64,000 bases of DNA from Tissierella creatinophila DSM 6911 (GTDB lineage Bacteria > Bacillota > Clostridia > Tissierellales > Tissierellaceae). The stretch's first letter is position 1. Each line of letters opens with the position of its first letter. This document shows, piece after piece, positions 16,629-29,645 of this stretch. The notes below the pieces were generated by a model. It ran no database searches. It worked only from the letters and a program-made list of their open reading frames with translations, and was not told where the DNA came from. The DNA is taken from contig NZ_LTDM01000002.1 in assembly GCF_001940565.1 (NCBI RefSeq), positions 31,297 through 95,296 of the forward strand, written 5' to 3'. Position numbers and translations under genes: made by a program.

Positions 16629-17033
16629 ATGACGTATGTAAATTGGGGTTGGATGAGTTTAATAATTCTTGGAATTTTAGTATTTCCTTATATATTAAAG
16701 CGTTTAAATAAATATAGAAAATCAATCGATAAATCAAAAAATAACTGTTATATAAAGACAATAAAGTTCTTTAGGAAAATCCATAAGCCTCTTGGACTAT
16801 CATTAATTATAATACCATTGATACATGGTTATATGGCTCTGGGAGCCTTGAGACTTCATACAGGACTTATATTATATTTGTCTGCACTTACCACCGCTTT
16901 ACTTGGGGGTGCTTTTTATAAAACTAAAAATAAAAATTTTTTCACTTGGCATAAACGTATGGCTGTAATTACAATATTATTTTTTCTTATACACTTCTTT
17001 GCTCCAAATGCAATATATTATTTGTTAAACTAA
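16629..17033 (+). CDS. Small His-rich four-helix membrane protein, likely partner of the b5-like lipoprotein
   Basis: 134 aa with about four membrane segments: 6-22, 53-70, 78-96 and 108-125. Histidines sit in helices or at their edges: KIHKPLG, LIHGYM, RLHTGL, TWHKRM, LIHFFA. This spacing is typical of small di-heme or b-type membrane cytochromes. RBS GAAGGAAGG is 5-8 nt before the ATG. It is co-transcribed with the lipoprotein and ends inside a very strong terminator. I infer a b-type cytochrome that passes electrons between the membrane and the exterior b5-like protein. No named family is asserted. Confidence 0.65.
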   Translation: MTYVNWGWMSLIILGILVFPYILKRLNKYRKSIDKSKNNCYIKTIKFFRKIHKPLGLSLIIIPLIHGYMALGALRLHTGLILYLSALTTALLGGAFYKTKNKNFFTWHKRMAVITILFFLIHFFAPNAIYYLLN

Positions 17034-17086
17034 AAATAGGAGTTTCATGACTGTTAGAATAGTTATGAAACTCCTATTTTTAGTTT
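17027..17086 (+). terminator. Terminator of the cytochrome-like gene pair
   Basis: A 22-bp perfect stem (arms 17027-17048 and 17065-17086; core AATAGGAGTTTCAT). The stop codon lies within the first arm. The arms end in TTTTTAGTTT. Confidence 0.9.
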
Positions 17087-17252
17087 AAATTATCTAATAA
17101 TTATTTTAAAATATAAGAAAATGGCTTTTAGTGACATTGTTTCTAAATTAAGGTATAATAATTAAAATGAGACAAGGTCTAATATAATACAGTTTTTTCA
17201 AAGCTTAATATATTTTAAATATACAAATATAATTCTATATAGGAGGATTTTT

Positions 17253-18932
17253 ATGGATATTGCAAAGATGAGTTTGTTTCATAACACTAAAAAATACAAT
17301 AAAGTGATATTTGTTTCTATTTTTTCAATAATAATATATATTATAGCTGCGGTTTTTAATAGTATATTTGTTAAAATTATGCCTGTAGAAAGCTTTTTGA
17401 CATGGCATACTATATTTGAACTCTCTAGTATATTGGTGTCATTCTCCATATTTACAGTTACATACTTTATTTATGAAGAATCAGGAAACTTAAAGATGAT
17501 AATGTTTGGGTGTGCATTTTTGTTGATGGGTTTACTTGATGCATTTCATACTTTTAGTTATAAAGGTATGCCATACTTTTTCATAGCAAATGATACTGCA
17601 AATAGAGCAACAATTCTATGGATTTTTTCAAGGCTTATTGGAAGTTTAGGATTTATGGCAGCTGTTTCTATACCTTCTAATTTTATCTGTTATATTAAAA
17701 AAGAAGTCTTTGCAATAGTAACAACTTTTTTTACTGTTCTATTGTTTTTAATAGTAACTTACAATCCTACTTTTTTCCCTTCTATGTATATAGAAGGAGA
17801 AGGGCTGACTAATATTAAAATATTTATAGAATATTTTATAATATTTATTTTAGCAATAACATTTATTATCATTGAAACTCAGTATAGAAAAACTCTTTCT
17901 AATAATGAATATCAGTTTATGATAGCTTTAGTATTATTAATCTTTAGTGAATTTTCATTTACTAGCTATGGAAGTATCTATGATGCCTTTAATTATATAG
18001 GTCATTTATATAAAATAATAGCTTATAGTATATTATATAAAACTATCTATATAGGAAATGTAATCACACCATATAAAGAAATGAAAAAAGCTAAAAATAA
18101 ATTAAAGAGATATTCAGACAATCTTAATGTAATTGTAAAACAAAGAACCAAAGAGCTTGAAAAGTTGAATGAAGTATTGTTAAATGATATTGAATATGCA
18201 AAAGAAATGCAGAGATGCTTGTTGCCCAACCAAATGCCTGGAGGAATGTCTGTATCATTTGATGCAGAATATTTAGCGGCTGAACATTTAAGTGGAGATT
18301 TTTATAATGTCATTAAGCTAGATGAAGATAATATTGCTATCTATATTGGAGATGTGTCCGGTCATGGTATTTCTGCCGCTATGTTATCAGTATTTGCTTA
18401 CCAGAATGTTTTGCAGTTAAAAGAAAATTTAACCCAAAAGATTATAGAACCTGGATTAGTTTTGAAAACTATTTATAACAGTTTTAATAACACAAATATT
18501 ACTGAAGAAAAATATATAGTCATGCTTTATGGTATTTATAATATTAAAGATAGGTCTTTTAATTATTCATCAGCAGGAATAAATGTATCACCTTACATTA
18601 TTAAAAAATCAGGAGAATTATATGAAATGGATGTTAGAGGATTCCCCATCTGTAAATTAGGTAATCTTATGGATCCCTATTACGAGAATAAAAGTATACA
18701 GTTAGAAACAGGTGATAAGATTTTATTTTATTCTGATGGCTTAGTTGAAGCTAAGAATAAAAATAAAGAGGTATATGGACATCATAAATTAGAAAATTTA
18801 TTAAAAAATAACTATAATTTAAATTCTACTGAGTTAAATATTGCTATAAAGGAAGATTTTTTCAACCATATAGATTATAGTAAGGAACTAATGGATGATA
18901 TAACATTTTTAACTATGTTAATAACAAATTAA
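17253..18932 (+). CDS. MASE3-type membrane sensor with SpoIIE/PP2C serine phosphatase domain
   Basis: 559 aa. Residues about 20-265 hold seven hydrophobic segments of the MASE3 type, including FGCAFLLMGLLDAFHTFSYKGMPYF. A coiled coil runs from about 270-310 (RYSDNLNVIVKQRTKELEKLNE). A SpoIIE-like PP2C domain occupies about 315-555, with metal-binding Asp residues in SGDFYNV, GDVSGHG, FYSDGLVEA and DDITFL. This architecture reads a membrane signal and dephosphorylates an anti-sigma antagonist or other Ser/Thr-phosphoprotein. No anti-sigma or antagonist gene is adjacent, so the target is elsewhere. RBS AGGAGG, good spacing. Confidence 0.9.
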   Translation: MDIAKMSLFHNTKKYNKVIFVSIFSIIIYIIAAVFNSIFVKIMPVESFLTWHTIFELSSILVSFSIFTVTYFIYEESGNLKMIMFGCAFLLMGLLDAFHTFSYKGMPYFFIANDTANRATILWIFSRLIGSLGFMAAVSIPSNFICYIKKEVFAIVTTFFTVLLFLIVTYNPTFFPSMYIEGEGLTNIKIFIEYFIIFILAITFIIIETQYRKTLSNNEYQFMIALVLLIFSEFSFTSYGSIYDAFNYIGHLYKIIAYSILYKTIYIGNVITPYKEMKKAKNKLKRYSDNLNVIVKQRTKELEKLNEVLLNDIEYAKEMQRCLLPNQMPGGMSVSFDAEYLAAEHLSGDFYNVIKLDEDNIAIYIGDVSGHGISAAMLSVFAYQNVLQLKENLTQKIIEPGLVLKTIYNSFNNTNITEEKYIVMLYGIYNIKDRSFNYSSAGINVSPYIIKKSGELYEMDVRGFPICKLGNLMDPYYENKSIQLETGDKILFYSDGLVEAKNKNKEVYGHHKLENLLKNNYNLNSTELNIAIKEDFFNHIDYSKELMDDITFLTMLITN

Positions 18933-18964
18933 GAATAAAATTTCTATACAGAATTTATGACATT

Positions 18965-19001
18965 ATAAAAGCTCTAGTAAATAATTTACTAGAGCTTTTA
19001 T
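18965..19001. terminator. Bidirectional terminator between the SpoIIE-type gene and tmRNA
   Basis: An 18-bp perfect stem (core AAAAGCTCTAGTAAAT and complement) with a 1-nt centre and A/T ends. It can stop both the plus-strand phosphatase transcript and the minus-strand tmRNA precursor. Confidence 0.88.
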
Positions 19002-19014
19002 ATTGTCATATGTA

Positions 19015-19363
19015 TGGTGGAGGCGGTGGGAATCGAACCCACGTCCGAAAACACTTCCACAAGAGTTTCTCCGAGTGCAGTTAGTAATTTAACATTCCCT
19101 TAGCCTATCTCCTACTAACGGGATATAGGCCTTAGTAGCTTCATAGTTTCCGTTCCAGGCTCAAAGCTTTACTTGGCTCGGTTCCCCACTAGGTTGACGT
19201 TCTATTCTAAGCCGTGGGCTACAAAGATAGAACGACAGCTTTAACTAAGCTGCAAATGCGTAATTATTGTTGTCAATTATTGTTTGTGCCACTTTTAACG
19301 TTGTTCGGCGACAACGACTCGCTACTCCTGATTCCATATCCCCGTCGAAACCAGTGCGCCCCC
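19015..19363 (-). ncRNA. ssrA: Transfer-messenger RNA (tmRNA)
   Basis: About 349 nt. The 5' end GGGGGCGCACTGGTTTCGACGGGG and the 3' T-arm GGTTCGATTCCCACC with encoded CCA are both present and pair as an acceptor stem. A tag reading frame at 19245-19289 encodes AQTIIDNNNYAFAA followed by TAG. The hydrophobic YAFAA end is the usual protease signal. It rescues stalled ribosomes together with SmpB, whose gene is 2.2 kb away on the same strand. Confidence 0.96.
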
Positions 19364-19454
19364 AGATATTAAAATCATTAATTTTGTCTACTTTTTATTA
19401 TAACAAATTTAAAAAGATATGTCAAATACCTCAATTTAACAGGTCTTCCTGTTT

Positions 19455-19829
19455 TTATAAATATCTATCTTCCATATAAAAACTTCCTATTGTAAGTAAA
19501 ATGCTATAAACGACTCCATATACTAAATCAATTTCTTTTCCTTTTATATAATCAATTCCAAAGTCTATTGATATAAGAATGATAAATCTTATGATAAATG
19601 ATTTTAAAAAGCCTAATGGATTATTTTTAATATATTTTAATATAGACTTTATTGATAAAATAAGACCTATTCCCAATACCAAGCAAATCGAAATAAAAAA
19701 TATGATCATAAACATATTTATAAATTTTCCACCTATTTCAATGTCTTTCCACATAACTATTGACAGAAATAATACTCCTAAAACAAATAATACAATAGGT
19801 ATCTTAATTACTTTTTCTAATTTTTTCAT
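19455..19829 (-). CDS. Hypothetical membrane protein
   Basis: 124 aa with about four hydrophobic segments: 8-27, 36-62, 79-95 and 102-117. The N-terminus is basic (MKKLEKVIKIPIVLF). GGAGG lies 5-10 nt before the ATG. It is placed between ssrA and selO on the same strand, without an obvious partner. I recognise no family, and no catalytic motif is seen. It is cell-membrane located. Confidence 0.6.
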   Translation of the reverse strand: MKKLEKVIKIPIVLFVLGVLFLSIVMWKDIEIGGKFINMFMIIFFISICLVLGIGLILSIKSILKYIKNNPLGFLKSFIIRFIILISIDFGIDYIKGKEIDLVYGVVYSILLTIGSFYMEDRYL

Positions 19830-19937
19830 AAATTTCCTCCATATTCTTATATATGTATTATATATTATATCTTTAAATCTTACTATAAAATTTAATAAAA
19901 GCTTAGTATTTAACTATAGGAAGTGTGCTTAAAATAT

Positions 19938-19973
19938 AGATAAGAGTAGGACAAATTTGTCCTACTCTTATCT
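19938..19973. terminator. Terminator downstream of selO
   Basis: A perfect 36-bp palindrome (18-bp arms, core AGATAAGAGTAGGACAAA) just after the selO stop codon. T/A-rich flanks support termination on both strands. Confidence 0.85.
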
Positions 19974-19983
19974 GTATTTTACC

Positions 19984-21462
19984 CTAAGTCCCACAATATG
20001 TTCTATATTGTATAGATGAAGGCTCGGGAGTTTTTGTATATTTATCATCTACTTTTAAATGCTCATATGGACTAGATAGTGCATCCAATAGATCAAAAAG
20101 TGGTTCATAGTTTCCATCCTTTGTAGCAGATTCTAATGCTTCTTCTACCAAATGATTTCTAGGTATTACTGAAGGATTAGATTTTTTCATTAATTCTTTC
20201 GATAAGTCTTTGGATTCTCCCTGACTATTTAATCTTTCATTCCATTTTCTATTCCACTTTTTAAATTCTTCACTACTAAATAAACATGCTCCATCTAGCT
20301 TATCAAATGTTAAAGAAATAAATGTGTTAGTATAATCTGCATTATGCTTTTCCATTAAGTTTAAAAGTTCCTCTATGATCCCCTTATCCTCTACTTCATC
20401 ATTAAATATGCCAAGTTTAGATTTCATACCAGTTAACCAATTATTGTAATATAATCCATCAAAATCCTGAAGGGCATTTCGGGCTAATTCTAGTGATTTA
20501 TCCATATCATTATCTATCAATGGTAACAGAGTTTCTGCAAATTTACCAAGATTCCATTTGGCAATACTAGGTTGATTTCCATAGGCGTAACGACCATATC
20601 TATCTATGGAGCTAAATACAGTTTTAGGACTATAGCTATCCATAAAAGCACAAGGTCCATAATCTATAGTTTCTCCACTTATAGTCATGTTGTCAGTGTT
20701 CATAACTCCATGAATAAATCCAACTAACTGCCATTTAGAAATAAGTCTAGCTTGAACTTTTATTACTTCTTTTAACACTGAAAGATAAAGATTTTCATCC
20801 GATTGAATGTTTGGGAAATGACGTTTAATAGTATAATCTGAAAGTGCCTTAAGATTTTCTTTAGTTCCCATTCTCAAAGCGTATTCAAATGTTCCAACTC
20901 TTATATGACTTTTTGCAACTCTTGTTAAAACAGCACCATTTAATGATGTTTCTCTATATATTTTATCTCCTGTTGCTATCACAGCTAAACTTCTAGTTGT
21001 TGGAATTTGGAGATTGTGCATCGCTTCACTAATAATATATTCTCTTAACATGGGTCCAAGTCCTGCCCTACCATCTCCTCCACGAGAGTAAGGAGTTCTT
21101 CCTGAGCCTTTTAATTGTATATCATATCTTTCACCTTGGGGAGTTATTTGCTCTCCAATTAAAGCTGCTCTACCATCTCCTAGCATAGTAAAGTGACCAA
21201 ATTGATGTCCTGCGTAAGCCTGGGCTAATAAAAATCCGCTTTCTGGAAGAGTGTTTCCTACTAAAAGATTTATATTTTCTTTACTCTTTAATCTCTCTGT
21301 ATTTAATCCCAAATATTTTCCTAAGGAATTATTTATAATAACTATCTTAGGTGTACTTACAGAGTTTGGGCTTACTTTGGTATAAAACATTTCTGGAAGA
21401 TCTAAATAACTATTTTCTAAATTCCATCCTGTATCCATTGTGTTCATATTAACAGCTCCCAT
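19984..21462 (-). CDS. selO: Protein adenylyltransferase SelO (YdiU family)
   Basis: 492 aa. This is a pseudokinase-like AMPylase: it transfers AMP from ATP to Ser/Thr/Tyr residues of proteins and is tied to redox control. The hallmark blocks are intact: [62 protein letters not shown] and [11 protein letters not shown]. The protein ends CGT, so a Cys stands at the third-last position where many eukaryotic SelO proteins carry selenocysteine. The start is the first ATG at 21462; later ATGs at residues 6 and 9 are possible. It is monocistronic, between tmRNA and smpB-rnr. Confidence 0.93.
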   Translation of the reverse strand: MGAVNMNTMDTGWNLENSYLDLPEMFYTKVSPNSVSTPKIVIINNSLGKYLGLNTERLKSKENINLLVGNTLPESGFLLAQAYAGHQFGHFTMLGDGRAALIGEQITPQGERYDIQLKGSGRTPYSRGGDGRAGLGPMLREYIISEAMHNLQIPTTRSLAVIATGDKIYRETSLNGAVLTRVAKSHIRVGTFEYALRMGTKENLKALSDYTIKRHFPNIQSDENLYLSVLKEVIKVQARLISKWQLVGFIHGVMNTDNMTISGETIDYGPCAFMDSYSPKTVFSSIDRYGRYAYGNQPSIAKWNLGKFAETLLPLIDNDMDKSLELARNALQDFDGLYYNNWLTGMKSKLGIFNDEVEDKGIIEELLNLMEKHNADYTNTFISLTFDKLDGACLFSSEEFKKWNRKWNERLNSQGESKDLSKELMKKSNPSVIPRNHLVEEALESATKDGNYEPLFDLLDALSSPYEHLKVDDKYTKTPEPSSIQYRTYCGT

Positions 21463-21572
21463 TCTTTTATGACATCCATATTTTAGCTTTTACTTTTTTA
21501 AGTTTATTATACTCAAATTTAGAAGCTAAGGATAAAGCAGAATTTATGTTTTAATCTTTACATTTTTTATAA

Positions 21573-21600
21573 AAAAGCCAAGAGATTTCTCTTGGCTTTT
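21573..21600 (-). terminator. Terminator of rnr-smpB
   Basis: A 13-bp perfect stem (AAAAGCCAAGAGA and complement) with a 2-nt loop, followed by a T-run on the minus strand, right after the smpB stop codon. Confidence 0.9.
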
Positions 21601-21605
21601 AAAGT

Positions 21606-22073
21606 TTAACTATACTTTTCACTTGCATGCTGCCTCATCCTTCTATCCGCATCTTTTTTAGCTATGTCTTGTCTTTTATCGTATAGTTTTTTACCTACTG
21701 CTGTAGCTAGTTCCATCTTTACTTTACCATCTTTAATATATACACTTAATGGTACTAGTGTTGATCCTTTAAGTTTAGTTTCTTGTTTTAGTTTTCTTAT
21801 CTCTCTTTTATGAAGAAGAAGTTTCCTTTTTCTTATAGGATCTACATTGTGAATGTTTCCTTGTTCATAAGGGCTTATATGCATATTGTTTATGAACACT
21901 TCATCATCATCAATACTTGCATAACTTTCCTTTAAATTTAGTTTTCCCTGTCTTATAGACTTTACTTCAGTACCTTTAAGAGCTATACCAACTTCCAAAG
22001 TATCCTCTATAAAGAACTCATGTCTTGCCTTTCTATTGCTTGCTACAACTTTTACCCCACTTTTTTTCATCAT
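21606..22073 (-). CDS. smpB: SsrA-binding protein SmpB
   Basis: 155 aa, full length. It binds tmRNA and positions it in stalled ribosomes. Conserved parts: [31 protein letters not shown] (OB-fold start), [23 protein letters not shown], and the basic C-terminal tail [18 protein letters not shown]. It starts MMKKSG, preceded by AAGGTGAAATG-type spacing. It lies 20 bp downstream of rnr and ends in a strong terminator. ssrA itself is on the same strand beyond selO. Confidence 0.97.
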   Translation of the reverse strand: MMKKSGVKVVASNRKARHEFFIEDTLEVGIALKGTEVKSIRQGKLNLKESYASIDDDEVFINNMHISPYEQGNIHNVDPIRKRKLLLHKREIRKLKQETKLKGSTLVPLSVYIKDGKVKMELATAVGKKLYDKRQDIAKKDADRRMRQHASEKYS

Positions 22074-22093
22074 TTCACCTTCTATTTTTTTAC

Positions 22094-24205
22094 TTATACT
22101 ACAAGTTGAAAGTCAATATTTCTTCTAACTATATCGGCTCCGACTACTTCAATTTTTACCTTATCTCCTAGATTATACTCCTTTTTAGTCCTTTCTCCAA
22201 CTATTTTTAAGTTTTCTTCATCAAATTGATAATAGTCATCTAACATTTGACTAAATGGTACTAGCCCTTCAATAGTATTTTCAAGTTGTACAAACATACC
22301 AAAGTTTGTAAGTGAAGATATTATCCCTTCGTACTCTTCACCAATTCGTTCACTCATATATTGAGTCATTTTTAAATCTTGTACTTCTCTTTCAGCTTCT
22401 TCTGCTAATCTTTCTGTATATGAAGTATGTTCTGCTATTTCAGGTAAATTAGCTTTTAATATCTCTTGCTTGTGAGTGCTCATTTCACCTTTTATAAAAT
22501 CTTTTATTATCCTATGAATTACTAGGTCTGGGTATCTTCTTATAGGAGCTGTAAAATGAGAATAGTATTTTGCAGCTAGTCCAAAGTGTATATCTTGATC
22601 CATGCTATATTTAGCCTTTTTAAGAGATCTAAGCATCATAGTTGATATAACTAGTTCTTCTTTTTTTCCTTCTATTTCTTCAGTTAGCATTTGAAGATCT
22701 TTTGGATGTATTTCTTTTCCCTTTAGCTTATATCCTAAATTATAGATAAATTTACTAAATGTAGCCATCCTTTCTTCTGAAGGTTGTTCATGAATTCTAT
22801 ATAGGAATGGAATCTCGGCCCAGAAAAACTGTTCTGCTACTGTTTCATTTGTTATAAGCATAAACTCTTCTATCATCCTATTTGCAATCCTTCTATCCGC
22901 TTTCTTTATATCTATAGGCTTTCCTCTTTCATCTAGTATTATCTGAGTTTCAGGGAAATTAAAGTCTATACTACCTCTATTTTCTCTTTGTGATTTTAAA
23001 ATATGCATAAGCTCTTCCATTAGGTTTATCTCTTCTAATATTCCATCTAGTTTTTCTCTAGCCTCTTCATCATTGTCTTCTAGATAATTAGACACATCTT
23101 CGTATATAAGTCTTTTATCACTATTTATGACTGTTTCTACTATTTCGTGAGATAAAACTTTTCCACTTTTATCTATTTCCATTATAACTGATAGACAAAG
23201 CCTATCCACATTTGGATTTAGTGAACAAATTCCATTTGATAATTCTTTAGGAAGCATAGGAATTACTCTGTCTACTAAATATACCGAGTTTCCTCTTCTA
23301 TAGCTTTCCTTGTCTAATGGAGTTCCCTCTCTTACATAGTGAGATACATCTGCTATATGAACTCCTAAACTATAATTACCATTTTCTAGTTTTTCAATCG
23401 AAATAGCATCATCTAAGTCCTTAGCATCTGCCCCATCTATTGTAAAAGTCTTTACTCTTCTTAAATCTTTTCTATCTTTAATATCATCTTCAGATATTCT
23501 ATCTTCTATATTTTGAGCAAATCTAATTACTTTCTCAGGAAATTCTTCAGGTAAGTCAAATTGTCTTATAATTGAAAGTACATCTGTACCTGTTTCATCA
23601 GGGTAGCCTAAGATTTCTGCAACTTTTCCCTCTGGATTTCTTCTCCTTTCCGGCCACTGAGTTATTTCTACTACTATCTTTTGCCCATTTTTAGCTCCAT
23701 TTGTATGTCCCTTTGGAATGAACACATCATGAAATATTTTTTGATTATCTGGTATTAAAAATCCAAAGTTTTGATTGTCTTCAAATGTTCCAACAATAAA
23801 TTGGTTTTTTCTTTCAAGTATCCTGATTATTTCTCCTTCTTGTCTTTTTCCTCCCTCTGATCTCTTAATAACATTTGCTACTACTTTGTCTCCATGCATT
23901 GCACCATTCATAGCCTCAGCTGAAATATATACATCTGGGTTTTCTTTTTCTTCTGGAATTACAAATCCAAACCCTCTTTCATGACCTTGAAGCTTTCCTA
24001 CTACTAAATAATCAGTATCTATCTTGCCATATCTTTCATTTGCTGATTTTATTATTGTTCCTTCTTTTTCTAAATCCTTTAAAACTTTAAAGAATTCTTT
24101 TTTAAATTCTATTGGAATATCAAACTTTACTAAAAGTTCTTCTTTTAACATAGGTTTATAGTCTTTTTGGGACATAAGCTCTATTATCTTTTCTTTTATA
24201 CTCAT
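22094..24205 (-). CDS. rnr: Ribonuclease R
   Basis: 703 aa, 3'-5' exoribonuclease of the RNB family. Domains in order: N-terminal winged helix (about 1-60), two cold-shock OB folds (about 65-215), RNB catalytic core (about 245-570) with [15 protein letters not shown], the conserved Asp cluster, and a C-terminal S1 domain (about 620-700, [21 protein letters not shown]). RNase R degrades structured RNA and, with tmRNA, the defective mRNA on stalled ribosomes. The rnr-smpB pairing with ssrA nearby is a known clostridial order. RBS GAGGAGG. Confidence 0.96.
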   Translation of the reverse strand: MSIKEKIIELMSQKDYKPMLKEELLVKFDIPIEFKKEFFKVLKDLEKEGTIIKSANERYGKIDTDYLVVGKLQGHERGFGFVIPEEKENPDVYISAEAMNGAMHGDKVVANVIKRSEGGKRQEGEIIRILERKNQFIVGTFEDNQNFGFLIPDNQKIFHDVFIPKGHTNGAKNGQKIVVEITQWPERRRNPEGKVAEILGYPDETGTDVLSIIRQFDLPEEFPEKVIRFAQNIEDRISEDDIKDRKDLRRVKTFTIDGADAKDLDDAISIEKLENGNYSLGVHIADVSHYVREGTPLDKESYRRGNSVYLVDRVIPMLPKELSNGICSLNPNVDRLCLSVIMEIDKSGKVLSHEIVETVINSDKRLIYEDVSNYLEDNDEEAREKLDGILEEINLMEELMHILKSQRENRGSIDFNFPETQIILDERGKPIDIKKADRRIANRMIEEFMLITNETVAEQFFWAEIPFLYRIHEQPSEERMATFSKFIYNLGYKLKGKEIHPKDLQMLTEEIEGKKEELVISTMMLRSLKKAKYSMDQDIHFGLAAKYYSHFTAPIRRYPDLVIHRIIKDFIKGEMSTHKQEILKANLPEIAEHTSYTERLAEEAEREVQDLKMTQYMSERIGEEYEGIISSLTNFGMFVQLENTIEGLVPFSQMLDDYYQFDEENLKIVGERTKKEYNLGDKVKIEVVGADIVRRNIDFQLVV

Positions 24206-24369
24206 ATTTTCCTCCTCGAGTTATATAATTCTTCTTATCATTTATAATTACCCTTTTTATGAAAAAAAATGTAAGATATTTCAATGTCTTACATTTTTTA
24301 TACTTATTATATATAGAAAACTTTAATATTCCTCTGGAAAATCATTTATTATTAAATAGTAAAAGTTTT

Positions 24370-24407
24370 AAATTAAAAATCCCTCTTTAAAGAGGGATTT
24401 TTAATTT
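24370..24407 (-). terminator. Terminator of hppA
   Basis: A 19-bp perfect stem, arms 24370-24388 and 24389-24407 (core AAATCCCTCTTT), overlapping the hppA stop codon, with an A/T-rich end. Confidence 0.92.
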
Positions 24408-26406
24408 AAAATAATATTCCGTTTCCAAATACTCCTGCAAATACAAGAGAAACTATAGTCATAAGTTTTATCAATATATTTAATGATGGTCCTGAAGTAT
24501 CTTTAAATGGATCTCCTACAGTGTCTCCAGTAACTGCAGCTTTATGAGCTTCACTACCTTTTCCGCCGTGGTGTCCATCTTCTATATACTTCTTAGCATT
24601 GTCCCAAGCTCCTCCGGCATTACTCATAAATATTGCCATAAGTACTCCTGTTACAAGTGAACCTGCAAGAAGACCTCCAAGTGCTTCTGCACCTAATAAT
24701 AGACCAATACCTACTGGTACTATTACAGCTAAAAGTCCTGGAATTATCATCTCTTGTAGTGCTGATTTTGTACTTATATCTACACATCTTCCATAATCTG
24801 GAGTTTGTGTTCCTTCCATAATTCCTGGCATTTCTTTAAACTGTCTTCTTACTTCTTCTATCATTGCAAAAGCTGCTTTACCTACCGCATCCATTGTCAT
24901 AGCTGAAAATAAGAATGGAAGCATTCCACCTATAAAAGCTCCTGCTATAACTACTGGTTTTGTTAAGTCTATTGCAGAAAGACCTACAGTTTGAGTGTAA
25001 GAAGAGAAAAGTGCTAGTGAAGTAAGTGCAGCTGAACCTATTGCAAATCCTTTACCTATAGCTGCAGTTGTATTTCCTACTGAGTCAAGTTTATCTGTAA
25101 TCTCTCTTACTTCTTCAGGTAAATCACACATTTCAGCTATACCGCCTGCGTTATCTGCTATTGGACCATATGCATCTACTGCTATAGTCATACCTGCTGT
25201 AGAAAGCATTCCTACTGCTGCAAGGGAAATACCGTATAGACCATAAGCTGGATTTTCTGCTCCTCCTGAAAGGAAATATGCTACCATTATACCAATAGCT
25301 ATAAATATTATAGGTCCTGCTGTAGACATCATACCTACGGATAATCCACCTATTATATTTGTAGATGCTCCAGTTTCTGATTCTTTAGCTATTCTTTTAA
25401 CTGGTGCATGATCTGCTGATGTATAGTATTCTGTGATTTTAGCTATTATAAGTCCTACTGCCAATCCTGCTACTATGGCTATAAAAGGTTTGTATGAATT
25501 AAGTATATACTTGCTTAAGAAAAATCCTACTACTAATGTAATTAATGAACTAACTAAAGTACCACGATTTAATGATTTTTGAGGATCTCCATCACCCTTA
25601 ACAAAGAATACCCCTATTATAGAAGCAATTATTCCAACTCCTGAAAGTGCTAGAGCAAATATAGCTCCTTCTTCACCAAATGCTAAAAGTCCAAGTGTTA
25701 TTGCCGATATTATAGCTCCAACATATGATTCAAATAAGTCAGCTCCCATACCAGCTACGTCTCCTACGTTATCTCCTACGTTATCAGCTATAACTGCTGG
25801 GTTTCTAGGGTCATCTTCTGGTATTCCTGCTTCTACTTTACCTACAAGGTCTGCTCCAACGTCTGCTGCCTTTGTATAGATTCCCCCACCTACTCTAGCA
25901 AATAATGCTATAGAAGATGCACCTAATCCAAAACCTGTGATTATCTCTGGTTCTCTAAAGATATTATATAATTGTCCAACTCCTAAAAGTCCAAGTCCTA
26001 CAACACACATACCCATTACTGCTCCACCAGAGAATGCTACATCTAGTGCTTTGTTCATTCCACCTGTCATTGCAGCATTTGCTGTTCTTACGTTTGCCTT
26101 AGTAGCAACTCTCATACCTACATATCCTGCTGCTACAGAAAATAAAGCTCCAAGTAAAAAACAAATTGCTACTTTGATTCCAAGTCCTTTTACAAATGTT
26201 AATATAACAAATAATACTGCTACAAAAATTGCAAGAGATTTATACTGTCTAGATAAAAAAGCCATAGATCCATCTTGGATATATTTTGAAATCTCTTTCA
26301 TACGATCATTTCCTGGATCAACTTTATCGATACTAGCTGCTTTATAAAAAGCAAATAATAAGGCCAATATACCTATGATTGGCGCAGAAATCAAAAAAAT
26401 GTTCAT
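24406..26406 (-). CDS. hppA: Membrane-bound ion-translocating pyrophosphatase, K+-dependent type
   Basis: 666 aa, about 15-16 membrane segments. It hydrolyses PPi and pumps Na+ and/or H+ across the cell membrane. The PPi-binding motif is clear: [20 protein letters not shown], then [21 protein letters not shown], and the C-terminal [10 protein letters not shown] and [15 protein letters not shown]. The site [10 protein letters not shown] has Ala where K+-independent enzymes carry Lys, so K+ stimulation and probably a Na+-pumping (or Na+/H+) mode follow. It is in a cluster with secG and eno. It would conserve energy from PPi in a fermenter. Confidence 0.95.
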   Translation of the reverse strand: MNIFLISAPIIGILALLFAFYKAASIDKVDPGNDRMKEISKYIQDGSMAFLSRQYKSLAIFVAVLFVILTFVKGLGIKVAICFLLGALFSVAAGYVGMRVATKANVRTANAAMTGGMNKALDVAFSGGAVMGMCVVGLGLLGVGQLYNIFREPEIITGFGLGASSIALFARVGGGIYTKAADVGADLVGKVEAGIPEDDPRNPAVIADNVGDNVGDVAGMGADLFESYVGAIISAITLGLLAFGEEGAIFALALSGVGIIASIIGVFFVKGDGDPQKSLNRGTLVSSLITLVVGFFLSKYILNSYKPFIAIVAGLAVGLIIAKITEYYTSADHAPVKRIAKESETGASTNIIGGLSVGMMSTAGPIIFIAIGIMVAYFLSGGAENPAYGLYGISLAAVGMLSTAGMTIAVDAYGPIADNAGGIAEMCDLPEEVREITDKLDSVGNTTAAIGKGFAIGSAALTSLALFSSYTQTVGLSAIDLTKPVVIAGAFIGGMLPFLFSAMTMDAVGKAAFAMIEEVRRQFKEMPGIMEGTQTPDYGRCVDISTKSALQEMIIPGLLAVIVPVGIGLLLGAEALGGLLAGSLVTGVLMAIFMSNAGGAWDNAKKYIEDGHHGGKGSEAHKAAVTGDTVGDPFKDTSGPSLNILIKLMTIVSLVFAGVFGNGILF

Positions 26407-26422
26407 TAATCTTTCCCCCTTG

Positions 26423-26656
26423 TTATTTAGCTGCTAAAACTAAAGTAGAAACCATAAATATAGCTGCCGAAATCATAGTAGATCTCTTTAGCATCACTTC
26501 TTTAGTTTTTACTCCACTTTTACCCCACATTGATTCTGGGGCACTTGAACCACCCATACTAGCTCCTAGTCCTCCTTGACTACCTTCTTGCATTAAAACA
26601 CTTATAATTACTCCAAGAGCTGATATAAGTAACGATACTGAAAAAAATGTTTGCAT
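26423..26656 (-). CDS. secG: Preprotein translocase subunit SecG
   Basis: 77 aa with two membrane segments (4-20 and 55-74) joined by the typical loop [23 protein letters not shown]. SecG is the accessory subunit of the SecYEG export channel. AGGAGG lies 6-8 nt before the ATG. It sits between eno and hppA on the same strand, as in many clostridia, and is separated from hppA by 16 bp. Confidence 0.95.
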   Translation of the reverse strand: MQTFFSVSLLISALGVIISVLMQEGSQGGLGASMGGSSAPESMWGKSGVKTKEVMLKRSTMISAAIFMVSTLVLAAK

Positions 26657-26748
26657 AATTACACCTCCTGATTGTTATTATTTCAATCAATTATACACAC
26701 TATTAACATTAATATTCTAACATACAGTAGGTAAAAAGACAACAAAGA

Positions 26749-26782
26749 AATAAAGGTCTCATAAGTTTGTGAAACCTTTATT
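26749..26782 (-). terminator. Terminator of the glycolytic operon (after eno)
   Basis: Stem AATAAAGGT/ACCTTTATT with a 16-nt loop; flanking AAAGACAA/TTGTCTTT can extend the pairing. It lies just after the eno stop codon. Confidence 0.75.
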
Positions 26783-26797
26783 GTCTTTTGTTTTTAT

Positions 26798-29631
<2,834 letters not shown>

Positions 29632-29645
29632 ATTAATTCCTCCAA

